A DNA stretch of 64,000 nt, from assembly GCF_000725495.1 (NCBI RefSeq), contig NZ_KL647042.1, forward strand, positions 1 through 64,000, written 5' to 3'. Position 1 is the stretch's first letter; the number at the start of each line of letters is the position of its first letter. A program made the translations under genes and the position numbers. This DNA is from Streptomyces aureus (GTDB taxonomy: Bacteria > Actinomycetota > Actinomycetes > Streptomycetales > Streptomycetaceae). Below, piece after piece: positions 19,610 to 29,105 of the stretch. The notes below the pieces were generated by a model. It did not search any database. It was not told where the DNA came from and was given only the letters and a program-made list of their open reading frames with translations.

Positions 19610-20470
19610 GTGACCGACATCGAACGCGTCGGAGTGGTGGGCTGCGGCCAGATGGGAGCGGGCATCGCCGAGGTGTGCGCCCGCGCCGGACTGGACGTGA
19701 AGGTCGCCGAGACCACCGGCGAGGCCCTGGAGATCGGCCGCACCCGGCTCTTCTCCTCCCTGGCCAAGGCGGCCGAGCGCGGGAAGATCACCGAGGACGA
19801 GCTCAAGGCCACCCAGGACCGGCTGAGCTTCACCACGGACCTCGGCGAGTTCGCCGACCGCGACCTGGTGATCGAGGCCGTCGTCGAGAACGAGCAGGTG
19901 AAGACCGAGATCTTCCAGGTGCTCGACCAGGTGGTGACCCGGCCGGACGCGATCCTGGCCTCCAACACCTCCTCGATCCCGCTGGTGAAGCTGGCCGTCG
20001 CGACCTCGCGGCCCGACCAGGTCATCGGCATCCACTTCTTCAACCCGGCCCCGGTGCAGCAGCTCGTCGAGCTGATCCCGGCGCTGACCACCTCCGAGGG
20101 CACCGTCGGCCGCGCCCAGCTGTTCGCCGAGAAGACGCTCGGCAAGCAGGCGATCCGCGCCCAGGACCGCTCGGGCTTCGTCGTCAACGCGCTGCTGATC
20201 CCGTACCTGCTGTCCGCGATCCGGATGTTCGAGTCGGGCATGGCGAGCCGCGAGGACATCGACAACGGCATGGAGATGGGCTGCGCCCACCCCATGGGCC
20301 CGCTCAAGCTGTCCGACCTGATCGGTCTCGACACGGTGGCCTCGGTCGCGTACTCGATGTACGAGGAGTACAAGGAGCCGCTGTACGCCGCTCCCCCGCT
20401 GCTCCAGCGCATGGTCGACGCCGGCCGCCTCGGCCGCAAGACCGGCTCGGGCTTCTACACCTACCGCTGA
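19610..20470 (+). CDS. 3-hydroxybutyryl-CoA dehydrogenase
   Basis: 286 residues, NAD(P)-dependent L-3-hydroxyacyl-CoA dehydrogenase of the short HbdA/FadB2 type. The N-terminal Rossmann motif is VGVVGCGQMGAGIAEVCARA; LVIEAVVENEQVK and the catalytic His in HFFNPAP follow; the C-terminal domain has NALLIPYLLSAIRM and GCAHPMGPLKLSDLIGLDT. GTG at 19610 has AAGGGGA about 6 bases upstream, and the glycine motif begins within ten residues, as expected. It acts in butyryl-CoA/crotonyl-CoA interconversion or beta-oxidation. It is monocistronic, followed by a strong terminator. Confidence 0.93.
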   Translation: MTDIERVGVVGCGQMGAGIAEVCARAGLDVKVAETTGEALEIGRTRLFSSLAKAAERGKITEDELKATQDRLSFTTDLGEFADRDLVIEAVVENEQVKTEIFQVLDQVVTRPDAILASNTSSIPLVKLAVATSRPDQVIGIHFFNPAPVQQLVELIPALTTSEGTVGRAQLFAEKTLGKQAIRAQDRSGFVVNALLIPYLLSAIRMFESGMASREDIDNGMEMGCAHPMGPLKLSDLIGLDTVASVAYSMYEEYKEPLYAAPPLLQRMVDAGRLGRKTGSGFYTYR

Positions 20471-20513
20471 CCGGCCGGACGCGGGCCGAACGCCCGCTCC
20501 GCGCACGGCGGTT

Positions 20514-20549
20514 CGCGGGCCCGGCACCGTTCTCGGTGCCGGGCCCGCG
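20514..20549 (+). terminator. Terminator after 3-hydroxybutyryl-CoA dehydrogenase
   Basis: A 16-bp perfect GC stem (20514-20529 with 20534-20549) and the loop TTCT lie 43 bp past the stop codon. Among the strongest hairpins in the window. Confidence 0.88.
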
Positions 20550-20678
20550 GCGTTCACACGGCGTGTGCGCACCGGGCCCGCATATGCCCGGCGCACACGC
20601 TCCCCGCGCGCCCACCAGGCGAGTTGACTTTCCGTGCACAGACACAGGGATGTGCCGACCACGGAAAGGAGCGGACTC

Positions 20679-20936
20679 GTGACCGCCGACCCCGAGCATC
20701 CCTCGGCACCGAAGGAGATCGCGGAGTTACGCCGGTCGCTCGAAGTGGGGTTCACCCGCATCGAGGGCGGACTGGCGCTGCTCACCCAGCGCGACGACCA
20801 GACGGCCAAGGACCTCGACGACCTCAGCACCCGGATCGTCGCCCTCGAACACACCCGCTGGCCCCTGCCCACCGTCGCCGTCGTCGCGGCCGTGGGCGCA
20901 CTGGCCGTCGCGGTCTGGCAGGCCCTCGGCCACTAG
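20679..20936 (+). CDS. Small coiled-coil membrane protein with a TTA codon
   Basis: 85 residues, not firmly assigned. GTG at 20679 follows a good Shine-Dalgarno (AAAGGAG). Residues 12-55 form a heptad-like amphipathic helix (KEIAELRRSLEVGFTRIEGG...); 60-83 is a single membrane segment (TVAVVAAVGALAVAVWQAL). The layout (coiled coil, then one C-terminal TM) resembles XhlA-type phage hemolysin/holin accessory proteins, but no other phage genes are nearby. Leu17 is encoded by TTA (20727-20729), the rare codon read by the bldA tRNA in Streptomyces, so full translation is expected only in developing or stationary cultures. Strong terminators isolate it from the preceding gene. Confidence 0.75.
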   Translation: MTADPEHPSAPKEIAELRRSLEVGFTRIEGGLALLTQRDDQTAKDLDDLSTRIVALEHTRWPLPTVAVVAAVGALAVAVWQALGH

Positions 20937-20959
20937 GCGTCCGGGACGCGGAGGGCCGG

Positions 20960-21505
20960 TCAGGGCAACACGTCCTGTCCGAGCCTGAGATGGTGCAGGA
21001 GGAGCAGTGCGGCCGCCATGTTGGCGGCCGGGACCTCACCGCGGGCGACCATGTCGGGGACGAGTTTCAGGGAGACCCATTCCCGGCGGTCGGACTCGAA
21101 GTCGTCCACGGGGTGTCCGATGTACGCGCCCTCGTCCGCCCAGTAGATGTGGTGCCGGGCGTCGGTGAGCCCGTTGGAGGGCTCGACACTCATCAGATGC
21201 CGCAGGGGTCCCGGCCGCCACCCGGTCTCCTCCTCGAGTTCGCGGGCCGCCGCCACGGCGATGTCCTCGCCGTCCTCCACGACGCCCGCCGGGAGTTCCC
21301 ACCCCCAGCTGTCGGTGATGAAGCGGTGCCGCCACAGGAGCAGCACCTCGTTGGCCTCGTTCACCACCGTGGCGACGGCGACGGGCCGCAGCCGTATCAG
21401 GAAGTGATCGAGATGCCGCCCGTCCGGCAGCTCCACATCTGCGAGATTGACGCTGAACCAGCGGTTTTCATAGACAGTTTGTTCGTTCTGTTTCGTCCAC
21501 TGCAC
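20960..21505 (-). CDS. Nudix hydrolase
   Basis: 181 residues, with an ADP-ribose pyrophosphatase-like build (NUDT5/NudF type). A complete Nudix box is visible, G-x5-E-x7-REUXEEXGU: it begins at GVVEDGEDIAVAAAR and continues ELEEETGW. The N-terminal strand pair (YENRWFSVNLADVELPDG) and the downstream segment SNGLTDARHHIYWADEG fit. GTG at 21505 is preceded by AAGGTGG; the longer ORF upstream is a non-coding extension. Likely substrates are ADP-ribose or other nucleoside diphosphate sugars. Same direction as the upstream TPR regulator gene, with 187 bp between. Confidence 0.9.
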   Translation of the reverse strand: MQWTKQNEQTVYENRWFSVNLADVELPDGRHLDHFLIRLRPVAVATVVNEANEVLLLWRHRFITDSWGWELPAGVVEDGEDIAVAAARELEEETGWRPGPLRHLMSVEPSNGLTDARHHIYWADEGAYIGHPVDDFESDRREWVSLKLVPDMVARGEVPAANMAAALLLLHHLRLGQDVLP

Positions 21506-21692
21506 GGTTCTGCCACCTTCCGCCGAGTGAAGGCAATATCGCAGCAGCGACGTCCCGACAGCAGGGCTCACTGGGGTCGGGGCGCAGCACGACGGCGGCG
21601 GACACCGACGGGCACGCAGGTGCCCGCGTTCCGGCGGCGCCCGCCCCCGGGCGCCTCGGCTCGGCGTGGGAAACGGCTCGTCCGGCGGGTTC

Positions 21693-23033
21693 CTACAGCG
21701 GTACGCGCAGTGCGCCGTCGATGAGTTCGGCCGCCTCGGTGGTACCCGCGCAGCCGCTGCGCACCAGGTGCTCGCGTACCGCGCGCAGTCTGTCGCGCAG
21801 CCGCTGGGACTCCATCCCGCGCGCCTGCTCCGCCATCTGCACGGCCGTCGCGACCGCCTTGTCGGCGTTGCCCTGGCGCAGTTCGATCTGGCTGAGCATG
21901 GCCAGCCGGTGCACGCGCCCCCGGTCGTGCGCCGGCGTGTCCACCGCTGCCGCCGCGTGCTCCGCGGCGGCGACCAGGTCGCCGAGGCTGAGCAGCGCCT
22001 CCGCCACCTGTACGTTGACCAGTCCCGGCTGGACATAGCCGGTCTCGTCGGGTTCGTAACCGCGCCGGATGCGCTCGGCGGCCTGCTCGGCACGCCGTAT
22101 GCAGGACAGCGCGCTGCTGCCGTCGCCGAGGTGCGCGTACGCCTTGGCCTGCATGGCGTAGAGATCGGAGGCGAGCGCCGGGGTGATGTGGCGTCCCGCG
22201 GCCCGCAGCGCGGCCTCGGCGAACGCGACCGCCTGCCGGTACTCGCGCATGAACAGCGACTGGTTGACCAGCAGCGCTATCACGTACGCCCCGAGTCCCC
22301 GGTCGTTGCTGGCCTTCGCCAGCCGCAGCGCCTGGTGGAAGTAGCGCTGGGCCAGTCCGTGCGCGTCGGAGTCGTAGGCGCAGATGCCGGCGATGGCCAC
22401 CAGGCCGCCGGTCGCCCGGTGGAGCTGGCGGCCGGTGGCGTCGGTGTAGCTGCCCCGCAGCAGGGGCGCTGTCTCGGAGTTGAGGAAGCCGACGATCCGA
22501 GTGCGGGTCGCCATGCCCCCGGCCTTGCGGTACATCTGCTCGTAGTGGGCCCGGGCCGCGCGCAGCATCTCGATGTCGGCCATGCTCACCCGGTGGCGGC
22601 CGCCGCGGGAGACGTCCACGTCCTCGGGCGGGTTCTCCCACTCCCACACCGGCATCACGGCGGGGGTTCCGGTGACGGCCGGGGCGCCGAGGATGTGCGG
22701 GCGCTGCTGTTCGTCGGAGCGCCACAGCGCGGTGGCCCGCTCGACGAAGCCGGAGAGCGAGCCGGCGTGCGGGGAGGAGGGCTCTCCGGGGACCCCGAGG
22801 CCGATGTCGTCGAGCGTGACCGGCCGGTGCAGCCGCCCGGCGAGCACCTCGCAGATCAGGTCGGGCACCTGGCCGCGCGGCCGCTGGCCCTTCAGCCACC
22901 GTGCCACGGCGGTGTGTTCGTAACGCAGGGCGAGACCGCGGGCCCGTCCCGCCTGGTTGACGTGGGCGGCGAGTCCCGCGTGCGAGATGCCCGCCTCGTC
23001 GAGGATCGCGTCGAGCAGGGTGTTGGGCTGCAT
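21693..23033 (-). CDS. TPR-containing regulator (NsdA-like family)
   Basis: 446 residues. The N-terminus (MQPNTLLDAILDEAGISHAG, HVNQAGRARGLALRYEHTAV and ARWLKGQRP) reads as an atypical HTH of the kind found in the Streptomyces NsdA/NsdB developmental regulator family. The rest is helical with TPR-like repeats, e.g. LAQRYFHQALRLAKASNDRG, AVAFAEAALRAAGRHITP, SALSCIRRAEQAAERIRRG. NsdA-type proteins repress sporulation and antibiotic production, so this may be developmental, but identity to NsdA itself cannot be claimed. The start is the ATG with an LLDAIL onset conserved in the family. Confidence 0.75.
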   Translation of the reverse strand: MQPNTLLDAILDEAGISHAGLAAHVNQAGRARGLALRYEHTAVARWLKGQRPRGQVPDLICEVLAGRLHRPVTLDDIGLGVPGEPSSPHAGSLSGFVERATALWRSDEQQRPHILGAPAVTGTPAVMPVWEWENPPEDVDVSRGGRHRVSMADIEMLRAARAHYEQMYRKAGGMATRTRIVGFLNSETAPLLRGSYTDATGRQLHRATGGLVAIAGICAYDSDAHGLAQRYFHQALRLAKASNDRGLGAYVIALLVNQSLFMREYRQAVAFAEAALRAAGRHITPALASDLYAMQAKAYAHLGDGSSALSCIRRAEQAAERIRRGYEPDETGYVQPGLVNVQVAEALLSLGDLVAAAEHAAAAVDTPAHDRGRVHRLAMLSQIELRQGNADKAVATAVQMAEQARGMESQRLRDRLRAVREHLVRSGCAGTTEAAELIDGALRVPL

Positions 23034-23464
23034 GGGAGGCCCCCCGAGTGGCTCGTGGCCGACGGCGTGCGGTCCGGCGGGCCGCGCCCGACCGCATCAG
23101 AGAGAGTAGTGCGTCCCCTTTCACACGGGGTGTGTTGGGAATGCCCGTATCCGCACGGTGCGCGCGCTGTCGCGGAGGGTTTCGCACCGGTTGACTGATA
23201 TGCCTCGCAAGAGGCCGGCCGGGCCGCCGGCTCCCCCTCGTACAGTGCGGCGGCCCGCTCCGCGCCGTCCGCCCGGCCGCCTGCCCGACACTCCGTGGCC
23301 GGGCGGACGGCAGAGCCGGTCGGCCGGGGCGACCACGGGACTGCGGTCGTCCGGGCGCGGGTCCCGTGGCCGGTCGTCCCCCGGAACGCGAGGGAGCGCG
23401 GGCCGCCCCCGGCGGCGCTCACCGAAGGCCCGGCCGGACACCCGGCACGGGGCCTGGGGCGACC
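23034..23464. other. Intergenic region, no gene supported
   Basis: A 431-bp gap between two minus-strand genes. The part near 23100-23200 is less GC-rich and probably holds the promoter of the TPR regulator: TACTCT reads on the minus strand at 23108-23103 and a TTGACT-like element on the plus strand at about 23189. The remainder is GC-rich sequence with overlapping ORFs in all frames and no preferred codon pattern. Confidence 0.5.
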
Positions 23465-24712
23465 TCATCCCGGCACGTGCCGGGAGACCCGTCCCGGGTT
23501 CAGGGCGCGGGGCCGGCGGTCGTTGTGCAGCACCAGGACGGCCACGTCGTCGTCGGGGCGGCCGCCGGTGTGGCGCAGCAGGCCGGTGAACACCGCGCCG
23601 AGCACGGCCTGCGGAACGACCGGCCCGTCGCGGACGGCCGCCGCGAGCGCGGGGAGCAGCGGGAAGAACCGGCCCCGGGCGTCCCGCGCGTCCTCGGCGC
23701 CGTCGGTGTGCAGGAAGAGCCCCTCGCCGGGCCGGAGCCGGCCGCAGTGCTTCGCGGGCAGACACGCGGGCAGCGGGAACGGTCCGAGCGGCGGCATCGG
23801 TTCGGCCCGGACGAGCGGGCGGACACGGCCCCGGGCGAGCAGGTACGGCCAGGGGTGGCCGCAATTGAGGGCGTGCACCTCGCCGTCCCCGCGGATCTCC
23901 AGCAGCAGGACGGTGACGAACTCCTCGGCGGACCGGCCGTCGGGATCGGTCTCCGCGGAGGGCTGTCCGGCCCGGTCCCGGTCGCAGAGGTGCCGGGCCA
24001 GGGCCCGTTCGAGTCGTCTGAGGACGCCGCCGAGTTCGGCCTCGTCGTGGGCCGCCTCGCGGAACGCGCCGAGGACGGCGGCGACGGTGCCGATGGCCGC
24101 CAGGCCGTGTCCGCGGACGTCCCCCATCACGACCCGCACGCCGTGTTCGGTGGCGATCGCCTCGTACAGATCGCCGCCGATGCTCGCGCCGTGGTCCGCG
24201 GAGAGCTGGGCCGCGGCGAAGTCCAGTCCGTCGATCCGCGGGGGCAGCGGGCGCAGCAGGACGGCCTGCGCGGCTCCGGCGACCTTGCGGATCTGTTTGA
24301 GCTCGCGCAGGAGGGTTCTTCTGACGTGGAGTATGAGACCGGCGCCGACCGCGAAGAAGACCGCGCTGGTGACGATGCGGGCGCCGAGCCCGTTCTGCTG
24401 CGCGAGCGGGCAGGCCATCTTGTACGAGATCGCCAGCGCGCCCCAGACCGCGGGCAGCGCCAGGTTCACCGCCCGGCGCAGCGGCGGCCTGCCGGGGCCG
24501 CGCGGGACCCGGCGTCCGGGGCCGCCGCGGGTGCGGCGGCCGCAGGTCTCACGGGTGAACCGGAGCCGGGATCCCCGGCCGCGCACCGCCCGGTCGAATC
24601 CCGCCCTCAGCCGGTCCCGTCGGCGCCGCGGTCCGAGGACCGCCCTGGCCGGGTTCCGCGAATGCGTCCGGAGCGTCGCCCGTCGGGGAGCCCCAGCCTT
24701 GATACGGATCAT
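23465..24712 (-). CDS. Membrane-anchored SpoIIE/PP2C-type serine phosphatase
   Basis: 415 residues. The N-terminal about 80 residues are Arg-rich; two membrane segments follow (about 84-105 and 110-130). A linker helix leads to the PP2C/SpoIIE phosphatase domain (about 150-405), with metal-binding motifs SIGGDLYEAI, VVMGDVRGHG, LNCGHPWPYLL, FLHTDGAEDARD and DDDVAVLVL. Such proteins dephosphorylate anti-sigma-factor antagonists in partner-switching systems. No sensor domain (PAS/GAF) or cognate anti-sigma gene is adjacent. ATG at 24712 has GGGGGG 8-10 bases upstream; GTG at 24736 is an alternative adding eight residues. Confidence 0.87.
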   Translation of the reverse strand: MIRIKAGAPRRATLRTHSRNPARAVLGPRRRRDRLRAGFDRAVRGRGSRLRFTRETCGRRTRGGPGRRVPRGPGRPPLRRAVNLALPAVWGALAISYKMACPLAQQNGLGARIVTSAVFFAVGAGLILHVRRTLLRELKQIRKVAGAAQAVLLRPLPPRIDGLDFAAAQLSADHGASIGGDLYEAIATEHGVRVVMGDVRGHGLAAIGTVAAVLGAFREAAHDEAELGGVLRRLERALARHLCDRDRAGQPSAETDPDGRSAEEFVTVLLLEIRGDGEVHALNCGHPWPYLLARGRVRPLVRAEPMPPLGPFPLPACLPAKHCGRLRPGEGLFLHTDGAEDARDARGRFFPLLPALAAAVRDGPVVPQAVLGAVFTGLLRHTGGRPDDDVAVLVLHNDRRPRALNPGRVSRHVPG

Positions 24713-25217
24713 GCCGATTGGCCCCCCAATAGGCACGGACAGCGCAGACGGCCTCGGAGAGACCGCTCCGATTCTGTCGCCGCCCGGACCGGCCCTGCCG
24801 GATCACCCGGACATGTCACCCGAATGAGTGAGGTGTCTTCGCACGCCCGCATTTATGCAGGCAGGAGCGGTGCAGGCCCCGATCTGACCCGGCGAGACCC
24901 CGGACCCCGCCCCGCCGAAGCCGCTGCCCCGAACCCGGGGGCCCGGGCAGGACACCCCGGCGGAACCGGGCCCCCGCCGCCGGAAAACCTGCCCGGCCGC
25001 CCACCGGGAACCGGCCCCGAGGACCCGCCCGACCGTCGCCGAAACCCGGGCCTCCGGACCCGGCAGACCCCGCACGACCGCCCGGCGAGGCCGGGACCGT
25101 GACCCGCCGGACCTCGAACAAACCCCCGACGAGACCCGCGCTCCGGGCTCGACGGCGCCCGGCCCCGGATCGAGTGGAACCCGGGATCCCGGCCCGGTTG
25201 CCCCCGGAAACGGGAAC
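24713..25217. other. Intergenic region, no gene supported
   Basis: About 500 bp upstream of the phosphatase gene. A short AT-richer patch with the palindrome GCATTTATGC (24849-24858) is a promoter candidate. The rest is C/G-run sequence with scattered CCCGG repeats and no coding signal. Confidence 0.5.
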
Positions 25218-25272
25218 GGGGAACCGGGCGGCCCGGCCGCGGAGTCGTCCGCGGCCGGGTGCCCGGTTCCCC
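25218..25272 (-). terminator. Terminator after pheT
   Basis: A very long hairpin: the 26-base arm 25218-25243 pairs with 25248-25272 around a 4-base loop, with one small internal mismatch/bulge. It lies 20 bp past the pheT stop and probably ends the pheST transcript. Confidence 0.87.
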
Positions 25273-25291
25273 GGGTGAGCTGATGGAGCCG

Positions 25292-27796
25292 TCAGGCTCC
25301 GCGCAGCACTGCTCCCGTGCGCTCCGTCGCCAGCGCCACCGCCGCGTCACGGGCCGCCGAGGCCTCGTCCACGGTCAGCGTGCGGTCGGCGGCACGGAAC
25401 CGCAGCGCGTAGGCGAGGGACTTCTTGTCCGCGCCGAGCTGCTCGCTCTCGTACTCGTCGAACAGCCGGATGGACTCGAGGAGTTCACCCGCGCCCTCGT
25501 GCAGCGCCGCCTCGACGTCCGCGTGCGGGACGCTCTTGTCGACGACCAGGGCGACGTCCTGCGTGGCGACCGGGAAGGTCGAGATCTTCGGGCCCTTGGG
25601 GTGGCCCGAGCTCGCCCGCTCCAGCAGGTCCAGGTCCAGCTCCATCGCGCAGGTGCGCGCGGGCAGCCCCAGGGTCTTCAGGACACCGGGGTGCAGCTCG
25701 CCGGCGTACCCGACGACCTGCTCCGCACCGTCCACGACGACCGCGAGCTCGGCACAGCGGCCCGGGTGCCACGGACCGTACTGGCCGGAGCGGACGAGGA
25801 GTTCGGTCCCCGACTCGCGGGCCAGGATGCGCGCGGCCTCGATCGCGTCGGCCCAGTCGGCCGGGCGGCCCTTGCCCCACCAGCCGGCCTGCTCGCGGGC
25901 GCCCGCGAGGACGACGGCGGCGTGCCGGGGCTGGAGGGGAAGCGCGGCGGTCAGGGACGCGATCTCCTCGTCGGTGGGACGGCGGTCGACGGGCAGCCGC
26001 CCGGCGACGCGCAGTTCGTCCTGCGGGTGGAAGACCAGACCGGTCTCGAAGAGCGCCAGGTCGTGGCTGCCGCGTCCGTCGTTGCGGCGCAGGGCACCGA
26101 GCAGGCCCGGCAGCAGCGTGGTGCGCAGCGCCGGCTCCTCGTCGGAGAGCGGGTTGACCAGCTTGACGACCTTGCGCTTCGGGTCGTCGGCGGCGAGGCC
26201 GAACTGGTCGAAGACGTGCTCCCCGATGAACGGGTAGTTCGGCGCCTCGACGTATCCGGCGCCGGCCAGCGCGCGGCCGACGCGGCGGTGCAGCCGCTGC
26301 CGGTCGGTGAGGCCGAGGCCCGCCGGGGGCTTGGGCAGGGTGGAGGGCAGGTTCTCGTAGCCCTCGAGCCGGATGACCTCTTCCGCGAGGTCGTTCGGGT
26401 CGGTCAGGTCGGGCCGCCAGGACGGCACGGTGACGATCAGCTCGTCCTGGCCGTACACGTCGCAGCCGACCTGCTGGAGGCGGCGGACGACGGTCTCGCG
26501 GCCGTAGGGCACACCGGCCACCTTGTCCGGGTGGTCGGCCGGGATGGTGATGGTGTGCGGCGCGGACGGCGCGATCACCTCGGTGACCCCGGCGTCGGCG
26601 GTGCCGCCGGCGAGGAGCACGAGGAGGTCGACGGTCCGCTGGGCCGCGGCCGAGGTGGCGGCCGGGTCGGCGCCGCGCTCGAAGCGCTTGGAGGCCTCGG
26701 AGGACAGCTTGTGCCGGCGGGCCGTGCGCGCGATCGAGATCGGGTCGAAGTGCGCGGCCTCGACGACGACCTCGGTCGTGGTGCCCTCGGTGTCGTCGAT
26801 CTCGGTGTGGGCGCCGCCCATGACGCCCGCGAGGCCGATGGGGCCGCGGTCGTCGGTGATCACCAGGTCGCCGGCGTCGAGCGTGCGCTTGACGCCGTCC
26901 AGGGTGGTGAGCTTCTCGCCCTGCTCGGCCCGGCGCACGCCGATCGTGCCCTCGACCCGGTTGCGGTCGTAGGCGTGCAGGGGCTGGCCGAGCTCCAGCA
27001 TCACGTAGTTGGTGACGTCGACGGCGAGCGAGACCGGGCGCATGCCGGCCTTCTGCAGCCGGCGGCGCAGCCAGATCGGGGACTGGGCGTCGGGGTCGAG
27101 CCCGGTCACCGTGCGCGCGGTGAAGCGGTCGCAGCCGATCGGGTCGGCGACCCGCACCGGGTGACCGAACGCGTTCGGGGCCGGCACGTCGAGCAGCGCG
27201 GGGTCGCGGAGCGGCAGACCGTAGGCGATGGCGGCCTCGCGGGCCACACCGCGCATCGACAGGGCGTAGCCGCGGTCGGGGGTGACCGCGATGTCGAGGA
27301 CCTCGTCGACGAGCTGGAGCAGCTCGATCGCGTCGGTGCCGGGCTCCATCTCCGGCGGCAGCACGATGATGCCGCCGCTGCCGTCGTCGCCCATGCCCAG
27401 CTCGTCGCCGGAGCAGATCATGCCGTGCGAGGTCCTGCCGTACGTCTTGCGCGCGGCGATCGCGAAGTCGCCGGGCAGGACGGCGCCGGGCAGGACCACG
27501 ACGACCTTGTCGCCGACGGCGAAGTTGCGGGCGCCGCAGACGATCTCCTGGGGCTCACCGGTGCCGTTGGCGGTGCCGACGTCGACGGTGCAGAAGCGGA
27601 TGGGCTTCTTGAAGCCCTCCAGCTCCTCGATGGTGAGCACCTGGCCGACGACCAGGGGACCCTTGAGGTCGGCGCCGAGCTGCTCGACCCTCTCGACCTC
27701 GAGCCCTGCCGAAATGAGCTTGGCCTGGACGTCGCGCCCGGTCTCCGTCGCCGGCAGGTCGACGTACTCCCGCAGCCAAGAAAGCGGGACCCGCAT
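25292..27796 (-). CDS. pheT: Phenylalanyl-tRNA synthetase beta subunit
   Basis: 834 residues, the bacterial full-length form. Order: N-terminal B1 domain, tRNA-binding OB fold (about 40-150; [23 protein letters not shown]), B3/B4 editing domain (about 215-390), B5 domain (about 410-480), catalytic-like core, and C-terminal FDX-ACB domain (about 740-830; [40 protein letters not shown]). With PheS it forms the alpha2-beta2 enzyme that charges tRNA-Phe and clears mischarged Tyr. The ATG shares one base with the pheS stop, so it is tightly coupled. Confidence 0.97.
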   Translation of the reverse strand: MRVPLSWLREYVDLPATETGRDVQAKLISAGLEVERVEQLGADLKGPLVVGQVLTIEELEGFKKPIRFCTVDVGTANGTGEPQEIVCGARNFAVGDKVVVVLPGAVLPGDFAIAARKTYGRTSHGMICSGDELGMGDDGSGGIIVLPPEMEPGTDAIELLQLVDEVLDIAVTPDRGYALSMRGVAREAAIAYGLPLRDPALLDVPAPNAFGHPVRVADPIGCDRFTARTVTGLDPDAQSPIWLRRRLQKAGMRPVSLAVDVTNYVMLELGQPLHAYDRNRVEGTIGVRRAEQGEKLTTLDGVKRTLDAGDLVITDDRGPIGLAGVMGGAHTEIDDTEGTTTEVVVEAAHFDPISIARTARRHKLSSEASKRFERGADPAATSAAAQRTVDLLVLLAGGTADAGVTEVIAPSAPHTITIPADHPDKVAGVPYGRETVVRRLQQVGCDVYGQDELIVTVPSWRPDLTDPNDLAEEVIRLEGYENLPSTLPKPPAGLGLTDRQRLHRRVGRALAGAGYVEAPNYPFIGEHVFDQFGLAADDPKRKVVKLVNPLSDEEPALRTTLLPGLLGALRRNDGRGSHDLALFETGLVFHPQDELRVAGRLPVDRRPTDEEIASLTAALPLQPRHAAVVLAGAREQAGWWGKGRPADWADAIEAARILARESGTELLVRSGQYGPWHPGRCAELAVVVDGAEQVVGYAGELHPGVLKTLGLPARTCAMELDLDLLERASSGHPKGPKISTFPVATQDVALVVDKSVPHADVEAALHEGAGELLESIRLFDEYESEQLGADKKSLAYALRFRAADRTLTVDEASAARDAAVALATERTGAVLRGA

Positions 27797-28923
27797 CAGA
27801 TCTCCATCCCGAACGGCCGGGTGAACCGGACGTCACCCTCGACCATGTCTCGCATGTCTTCAACGCTGTGACGGAACATCAGCATCCGCTCGATGCCGAA
27901 CCCGAAGGCGAATCCGCTGTACTTCTCCGGGTCGACGCCACAGGCGACGAGCACCCGCGGGTTGACCATGCCGCAGCCGCCGAGCTCGATCCAGCCCTCG
28001 GAGGAGCAGGTCCGGCACGGGCGGTCGGGGTTGCCGACGGACTCGCCCTTGCAGACGTAGCAGAGCATGTCCATCTCGGCGGACGGCTCGGTGAAGGGGA
28101 AGTAGTTCGGGCGCAGCCGGGTCTTCATGTCCGAGCCGAAGAGCGACTGGACCATGTGGTCCAGGGTGCCCTTGAGGTCGGCCATGGTCAGGCCCTCGTC
28201 GACGGCCAGCAGTTCGATCTGGTGGAAGACCGGGGTGTGCGTGGCGTCGAGCTCGTCCGTGCGGTAGACGCGGCCGGGGCACACGACGTAGACGGGCGGC
28301 TCGCGGTCGAGCAGGGCGCGGGCCTGCACCGGCGAGGTGTGGGTGCGCAGCACGACACCGGACTCGTCGCCGTGGGTGCCCTCGGGGCCCTGGACGAAGA
28401 AGGTGTCCTGCATCTGCCGGGCCGGGTGGTCGGGCGTGAAGTTCAGGGCGTCGAAGTTGAACCACTCCGCCTCGACCTCGGGGCCCTCGGCGATCTCGTA
28501 CCCCATGGACACGAAGACGTCCGCGACCCGCTCCATCATGGTGGTGAGCGGGTGCCGGGCGCCGGCCGGTACACGGTCGTACGGCAGGGTGACGTCGACC
28601 GCCTCCTCGACCAGTACGCGGGCGTCCCGCTCGGCCTCCAGTTCGCCCTGGCGGGCGGCGAGGGCCTTGTTCACGGCGCCCCGGGCCTGGCCGACGAGCT
28701 TGCCGGCCGCGGCCTTGGCCTGCGGGGGCAGTGCGCCGATCTCGCGGTTGGCGAGCGCCAGCGGGGAGGTGCCGCCGGTGTGGGCGACCTTGGCCTCCTG
28801 GAGCGCGTCGAGGTCACCGGCGGCGGCGAAGGCGGCGAGCGCCTCGTCCCGCATGCGCTCGATCTCTTCCGGTTTCAAGGCCTCGACCTCTACAGGGTCG
28901 TACGACTTATTAGGTGCCGACAT
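27796..28923 (-). CDS. pheS: Phenylalanyl-tRNA synthetase alpha subunit
   Basis: 375 residues. An N-terminal coiled coil (about 15-100) contacts tRNA; the class II catalytic domain follows, with motif 1 [32 protein letters not shown], motif 2 around [20 protein letters not shown], and motif 3 [16 protein letters not shown]. It catalyses phenylalanyl-adenylate formation. ATG at 28923 has GGGAAGAG directly upstream. It begins the pheST operon. The 182-bp upstream region shows no T-box or Phe-rich leader peptide, only a short unrelated ORF overlapping the start. Confidence 0.97.
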   Translation of the reverse strand: MSAPNKSYDPVEVEALKPEEIERMRDEALAAFAAAGDLDALQEAKVAHTGGTSPLALANREIGALPPQAKAAAGKLVGQARGAVNKALAARQGELEAERDARVLVEEAVDVTLPYDRVPAGARHPLTTMMERVADVFVSMGYEIAEGPEVEAEWFNFDALNFTPDHPARQMQDTFFVQGPEGTHGDESGVVLRTHTSPVQARALLDREPPVYVVCPGRVYRTDELDATHTPVFHQIELLAVDEGLTMADLKGTLDHMVQSLFGSDMKTRLRPNYFPFTEPSAEMDMLCYVCKGESVGNPDRPCRTCSSEGWIELGGCGMVNPRVLVACGVDPEKYSGFAFGFGIERMLMFRHSVEDMRDMVEGDVRFTRPFGMEI

Positions 28924-29105
28924 CTCTTCCCGTGCTTCCGGTTGGCTGGCTGAGGGTCCCCGTCATCGACTCGGAGACGAATCGTCCGCAGATGCGTGGA
29001 CGCAAAGGTGCCAAAGGCCGAGTCTATCGGGGGTCGGGGCCCGACCAGGACGGGGCGTCCCGGCGGTGTGCCCGTGCGAAGGAGCCCGTGGGGGCCGCTG
29101 CGGCG

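Noticed and set aside
20679..20936. Prophage remnant around the XhlA-like small gene
   Set aside because: No integrase, tail or lysis genes nearby, and the neighbours are core genes.
28910..28966. 18-codon ORF overlapping the pheS start, considered as a leader peptide
   Set aside because: It has no Phe codons and no attenuator hairpins follow, so it is unlikely to control pheST.
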